Below the pieces are notes generated by a model. That model worked only from the letters and a program-made list of their open reading frames with translations, searched no databases and was not told where the DNA came from. This document shows positions 61,017 to 64,000 of a DNA stretch of 64,000 nt, one piece after another; position 1 is the stretch's first letter; each line of letters opens with the position of its first letter. The position numbers were made by a program, and so were the translations under genes. Origin of the DNA: an uncultured Haliea sp. (lineage in GTDB: Bacteria; Pseudomonadota; Gammaproteobacteria; Pseudomonadales; Halieaceae); the NCBI GenBank assembly GCA_913061145.1, contig CAJXUQ010000001.1:210752-274751 (forward strand), given 5' to 3'.

Positions 61017-64000
61017 CTACTGGTCGACAGTCAACCTGCCACTGTCCAGCATGCTCTGGATGACCGACGCCATATCATCATGGCCGCTCACCAGGTCAAC
61101 ACCCTCAAGATGGATGGTCTGGCTGATTGCGCTGGCGTCACGCTCGCCACCGGTGAAGGCCCCTGTTGCACTGACTTCGATGACCGTACCGGTGCCATCA
61201 AAGGTCACGTTCAGGTAGCTGGTGAGGTCCGCGGTGGATTCCTCACCCTGCAACAGGTCACGCAAGTCGAGCACATCGTTGCCCGCTTCACCAAATCCAA
61301 CAATGCTGACCTCGGGTGCCACACTGCCCGCATCAGCGAGTGAGAAGGCAAAGACATCGTCGCCCGGGCTTGCCAGCAAGCTTCCGCCATCGGCAAGACG
61401 CGCATCAAACTCAGTCTCGCCGGCATGCTCGATGATCATGTCCTTGACGTGCTGCATGGCGTCATCCTCGTTGACCGGCGCGTAGCCGTTCTCGGTCAGC
61501 AGCGCCTGCAACTCCGACTTGCTGATGCTGTCGAGGTCAAACACATCATCGGACAGCGCCTGCCGCACGGCGTCGGTAATGACGATACCGTTGTAGGGGT
61601 CAGGGTCGTTGTCGATGGACTGCAGGAACACGGCCATCTTCTCCACATGGTCGTCATTCAGGTCACTCAGACCAACACCTGCAATCTCCTGCAGGAAAAC
61701 CTTGCCGTCGGCAATGGCTTCCTCGGCGACGAATGACCCAAGCAGCACGCCCCCGACGCGCAGTGTCACCGTATCCCCGGGCCGATACAGGAATCCGCCG
61801 TCCTCATCGGTCAGGCCGGAAAGCCCAGAGGAGGTTTCGTAGCTCATACCCTCAACGACACCGTCCACAATGCTTGCGTTGGCGACACCGTCGAGATTCA
61901 GCGTCAGCGTGTAGGCCCGGCTGTCGCCATCGTCGTCAACGAGCGTATAGGTGAACGTCTCCTGACGGGTCTCGCCCACGCTGAAGCTGTCTCGCGCGGC
62001 AGCCGACAGCACATAGGTGTACCCGCCCTGGCCATCCACCGATAGTGTGCCGAAGCTGCCCTGCACCTGACCCGCATTTTCACCATCCCAGATCAATGAG
62101 CCGCCGGCACCCGGACCGTCCGCGCCCCAGTTGCCGGGCACAGTGCCCTGCAGTTCGGGCAGGTCATCCATCGACCGCACCTCGGCGAACAGTTCGTAAG
62201 TGGTGGACTGCCCCTCCACCGTGCGCACAGAGCTGACCAGGTTCCCCTGCGCGTCGCGGAAGCCAAGAATTTCCAGCTCGAACTCGCGACCACCCACGGT
62301 AATGGTCTGTACCTGATTCGGATTCGTGATACTGACAAAGTCGTCATTCGCCGGGTTCGAGGACGGCGAGACATTGTTCGGGGTTTCGGTATGCCGCAAC
62401 GAAACTGTTGTCGAGACCTGCGTCGGCACACCATCAATCACCAGCGTGAACGTCACGCCAAGATCGACCGTCTGCAGCACTTTGGCGCTTGCCGAGATGG
62501 GGAAGTTATTGTGGGTCAGGCTGCCCACCGTAAACACGCTGTCAGCCTGCACGGGTGCATTGCCGATGAGCGAGGGCACGTAGTCGAAGTCGTAGCCAGA
62601 GCCACTGCTGCCACCCCACTGCAATCCGATACCGCCACTGTCAGCGTTGGATGCGATGCTGCCACTGCCGCTGGTCGAGGTGATATTCTGCCAACTTGCG
62701 CTGAGGGATCCCACGGCAAGCTCGCTCAGTGGAACCACCAGGGTCTGTGCAGTCTGGCTGGCGCCGTGCGGGCTGTCGTCATCGATGCTGACGGTGAAGG
62801 CCGCGCTGCCTACGCTGCCGTCGCCGTCTGTAACCTGCACGTCCACCGAGAAGGACACATTGTCCTCTTCTGCAGACGGGGCATGACGCACCGGCTGCAG
62901 CAGTGTGACCGCGTAAGATGCTGAGCTTGCACCTATCGTGTTCAACGCAACCGTAAACACCTGACTGCCCGCAGCCATGGGATCCTGGCCACTGATATAG
63001 CCAATCAGGGTATTGCTGCCGGCATCCCAGAAGGTGTCGACGGTCTGTCCATCGTTGGTCAGTAGTGGTGTGGTGCCGCCGGCCGTTGACAAGGCAATGC
63101 CGGCAAAGCCATCTGCGCCCGTATCATATTCAATCAGTCCGGTGGTGACGGGATCATCGTCGCCTGGCGCCTGGTCACCCAGTCCGCCCGGCAGGTCATC
63201 CTCATCCACCATGGCATCGTTGGACACCAGCAGCACGGGAACGGAGTCACCGGCAAAGCTCAGTGTCAGCGTGGTGCTCGACGTGTCGCCGTCCGCATCC
63301 GTGATCTCATAGCTGAACTGGTCCGTGGAACCCACCGGTACGCTGCCGTTCGGCGTGTAGCTCCAGCTGCCGTCACTCGCCAGCGTCAGGCTGCCGTGCG
63401 TGCCCGCCACCGTCGTCGAGGCACCCGATGCCAGTGCAGCACCGTTCACCCCGGTGACCGTGATGCCACCGTCCGCGCCCGCCTGGTCGTTGCCCAGCAC
63501 GTTGCCCTCAACTACCGGGCCACCTTCTGTCGCCGTCGCCGTGTCCGCAACCGCCGTCGGACCCGCGTCGTTGATCGTCAGCGTCAGCTGTGGCGTCGCC
63601 ACGCTGCCGTCGCTGTCTGTCAGCGTGATGTCCACCACCGCGCTGGCGCTGTCCGCACCCACCGCATGGCTGTATGCGCTGTTCTGCGTGAACACGTAGG
63701 CACCCGTGGCCTCATTCACGGTCAGCGTCCAGCTGCCGTCATCCGCCGCCAGCGTCGTCACTCCCCCGGCACTGGACTGCGTCGCCGCACCCAGGCCGCC
63801 GTCGTACACCGCGCTGAACGTCACCGGCGTGTCATCACCCAGGTCGAAGGACAGCGTCCCGCTGTCCGCGCCCAGGGTCGCGTCACCCGTCGCAGCCGCG
63901 CCATCGCTCGCCGTCGGCGCACTGCCGTCACCGGCAAAGCTCAGCGTCAGCGTGGTGCTCGACGTGTCGCCGTCCGCATCCGTGATCTCATAGCTGAACT
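61017..64000 (-). CDS. Giant VCBS/Ig-like repeat adhesin with type I secretion signal (5' end beyond window)
   Basis: The frame is open from the right edge to the stop at 61017, giving about 994 C-terminal residues of a much larger protein. From the N side: tandem cadherin/VCBS-type repeats (YEITDADGDTSSTTLTLSFAGD, VNDAGPTAVADTATATEGG; DNA period 681 bp), further Asp/Gly-rich repeats, a domain with FLYRPGDTVTLRVGGVLLGSF, and a C-terminal type I secretion target of the VC_A0849 type (DVFAFSLADAGS, GFGEAGNDVLDLRDLL). It is a LapA-like, calcium-binding surface adhesin exported through a TolC-type pore. Neighbouring lapD, lapG and the TolC-OmpA gene fit. The LapG-cleavable N-terminus is outside the window. 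Confidence 0.92.
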   Translation of the reverse strand, partial: FSYEITDADGDTSSTTLTLSFAGDGSAPTASDGAAATGDATLGADSGTLSFDLGDDTPVTFSAVYDGGLGAATQSSAGGVTTLAADDGSWTLTVNEATGAYVFTQNSAYSHAVGADSASAVVDITLTDSDGSVATPQLTLTINDAGPTAVADTATATEGGPVVEGNVLGNDQAGADGGITVTGVNGAALASGASTTVAGTHGSLTLASDGSWSYTPNGSVPVGSTDQFSYEITDADGDTSSTTLTLSFAGDSVPVLLVSNDAMVDEDDLPGGLGDQAPGDDDPVTTGLIEYDTGADGFAGIALSTAGGTTPLLTNDGQTVDTFWDAGSNTLIGYISGQDPMAAGSQVFTVALNTIGASSASYAVTLLQPVRHAPSAEEDNVSFSVDVQVTDGDGSVGSAAFTVSIDDDSPHGASQTAQTLVVPLSELAVGSLSASWQNITSTSGSGSIASNADSGGIGLQWGGSSGSGYDFDYVPSLIGNAPVQADSVFTVGSLTHNNFPISASAKVLQTVDLGVTFTLVIDGVPTQVSTTVSLRHTETPNNVSPSSNPANDDFVSITNPNQVQTITVGGREFELEILGFRDAQGNLVSSVRTVEGQSTTYELFAEVRSMDDLPELQGTVPGNWGADGPGAGGSLIWDGENAGQVQGSFGTLSVDGQGGYTYVLSAAARDSFSVGETRQETFTYTLVDDDGDSRAYTLTLNLDGVANASIVDGVVEGMSYETSSGLSGLTDEDGGFLYRPGDTVTLRVGGVLLGSFVAEEAIADGKVFLQEIAGVGLSDLNDDHVEKMAVFLQSIDNDPDPYNGIVITDAVRQALSDDVFDLDSISKSELQALLTENGYAPVNEDDAMQHVKDMIIEHAGETEFDARLADGGSLLASPGDDVFAFSLADAGSVAPEVSIVGFGEAGNDVLDLRDLLQGEESTADLTSYLNVTFDGTGTVIEVSATGAFTGGERDASAISQTIHLEGVDLVSGHDDMASVIQSMLDSGRLTVDQ
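63246..63319 (-). repeat. Adhesin DNA repeat, copy 1
   Basis: 74 bp that recur at 63927-64000 with a single mismatch, exactly 681 bp (227 codons) apart. Both encode the YEITDADGDTSSTTLTLSFAGD segment. Confidence 0.95.
63927..64000 (-). repeat. Adhesin DNA repeat, copy 2 (cut by window edge)
   Basis: Second copy of the 74-bp segment at 63246-63319; the repeat unit continues beyond the right edge, so the array may be long. Confidence 0.95.

Overview
The window is GC-rich, densely coded chromosomal DNA of a Gram-negative bacterium, most likely a marine gammaproteobacterium (Halieaceae/Spongiibacteraceae-like; this placement is inference from gene content only). It carries three TonB-dependent receptors of the sphingomonad/gammaproteobacterial type, a Lap-type biofilm adhesin system, a NirS/NorCB nitrite- and NO-respiration cluster, a sigma-54-controlled sulfide/persulfide oxidation operon and a Marinobacter-type fatty acyl-CoA reductase. 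I see no rRNA, tRNA, CRISPR array, transposase or prophage gene, and no gap of more than 300 bases without a gene; the longest is 57707-57977. Most of the long open frames lying opposite real genes are GC-driven shadows and are left out.

Layout. (1) 1-10732: a catabolic operon read leftwards (SDR, SnoaL-like protein, acyl-CoA ligase, two MaoC halves, thiolase-like Ltp protein, DUF35 zinc-ribbon protein, Rieske oxygenase, then a TonB receptor and a GST). A divergent TetR gene lies at its head with a perfect 15-bp palindrome between them. The MaoC/MaoC/Ltp/DUF35 set resembles the steroid side-chain beta-oxidation module; the true substrate is unknown. (2) 10744-19611: a second acyl-CoA block (LLM flavin oxidoreductase, hydrolase, TetR, ligase, phosphotransferase, SDR, divergent acyl-CoA dehydrogenase) like the levulinate/4-hydroxyacyl-CoA (Lva, ACAD10/11) pathways, followed by two AhpD-like proteins and a DUF1330 protein. 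(3) 19835-35312: nitrogen oxides: bacteriohemerythrin, porin, nirS, nirI, a divergent small Cys protein/TonB receptor/membrane protein cassette, norCBQD, and divergent nnrS-nsrR plus a hemerythrin-domain gene. Three FNR/Dnr-like boxes and two NsrR-like operators are readable, and the NsrR gene itself is present. The window has no heme d1 synthesis genes and no nosZ.

(4) 35317-41513: diguanylate cyclase, mscL with a zinc-ribbon tail, an exported aspartoacylase-like protein, an MFS transporter and the fatty acyl-CoA reductase. (5) 41619-47496: persulfide dioxygenase, a BLH-SQR fusion and SulP behind a near-perfect sigma-54 promoter, with a divergent FisR-like activator bearing the sulfane-sulfur-sensing cysteine spacing. 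(6) 47490-53131: a DUF885 peptidase, an unusual four-gene cassette (outer-membrane barrel, small exported peptide with a double-glycine-like leader, small membrane protein, exported C39 peptidase), and fumC. (7) 53318-64000: a TonB receptor, a TolC-OmpA fusion, lapG, lapD, a small conserved protein, and the C-terminal part of a giant repeat adhesin running off the right edge. LapD, LapG, the adhesin and the outer-membrane export protein together form a c-di-GMP-controlled surface-retention system.

The best candidate for something undescribed is the C39 peptidase/peptide/barrel cassette at 49326-51648.
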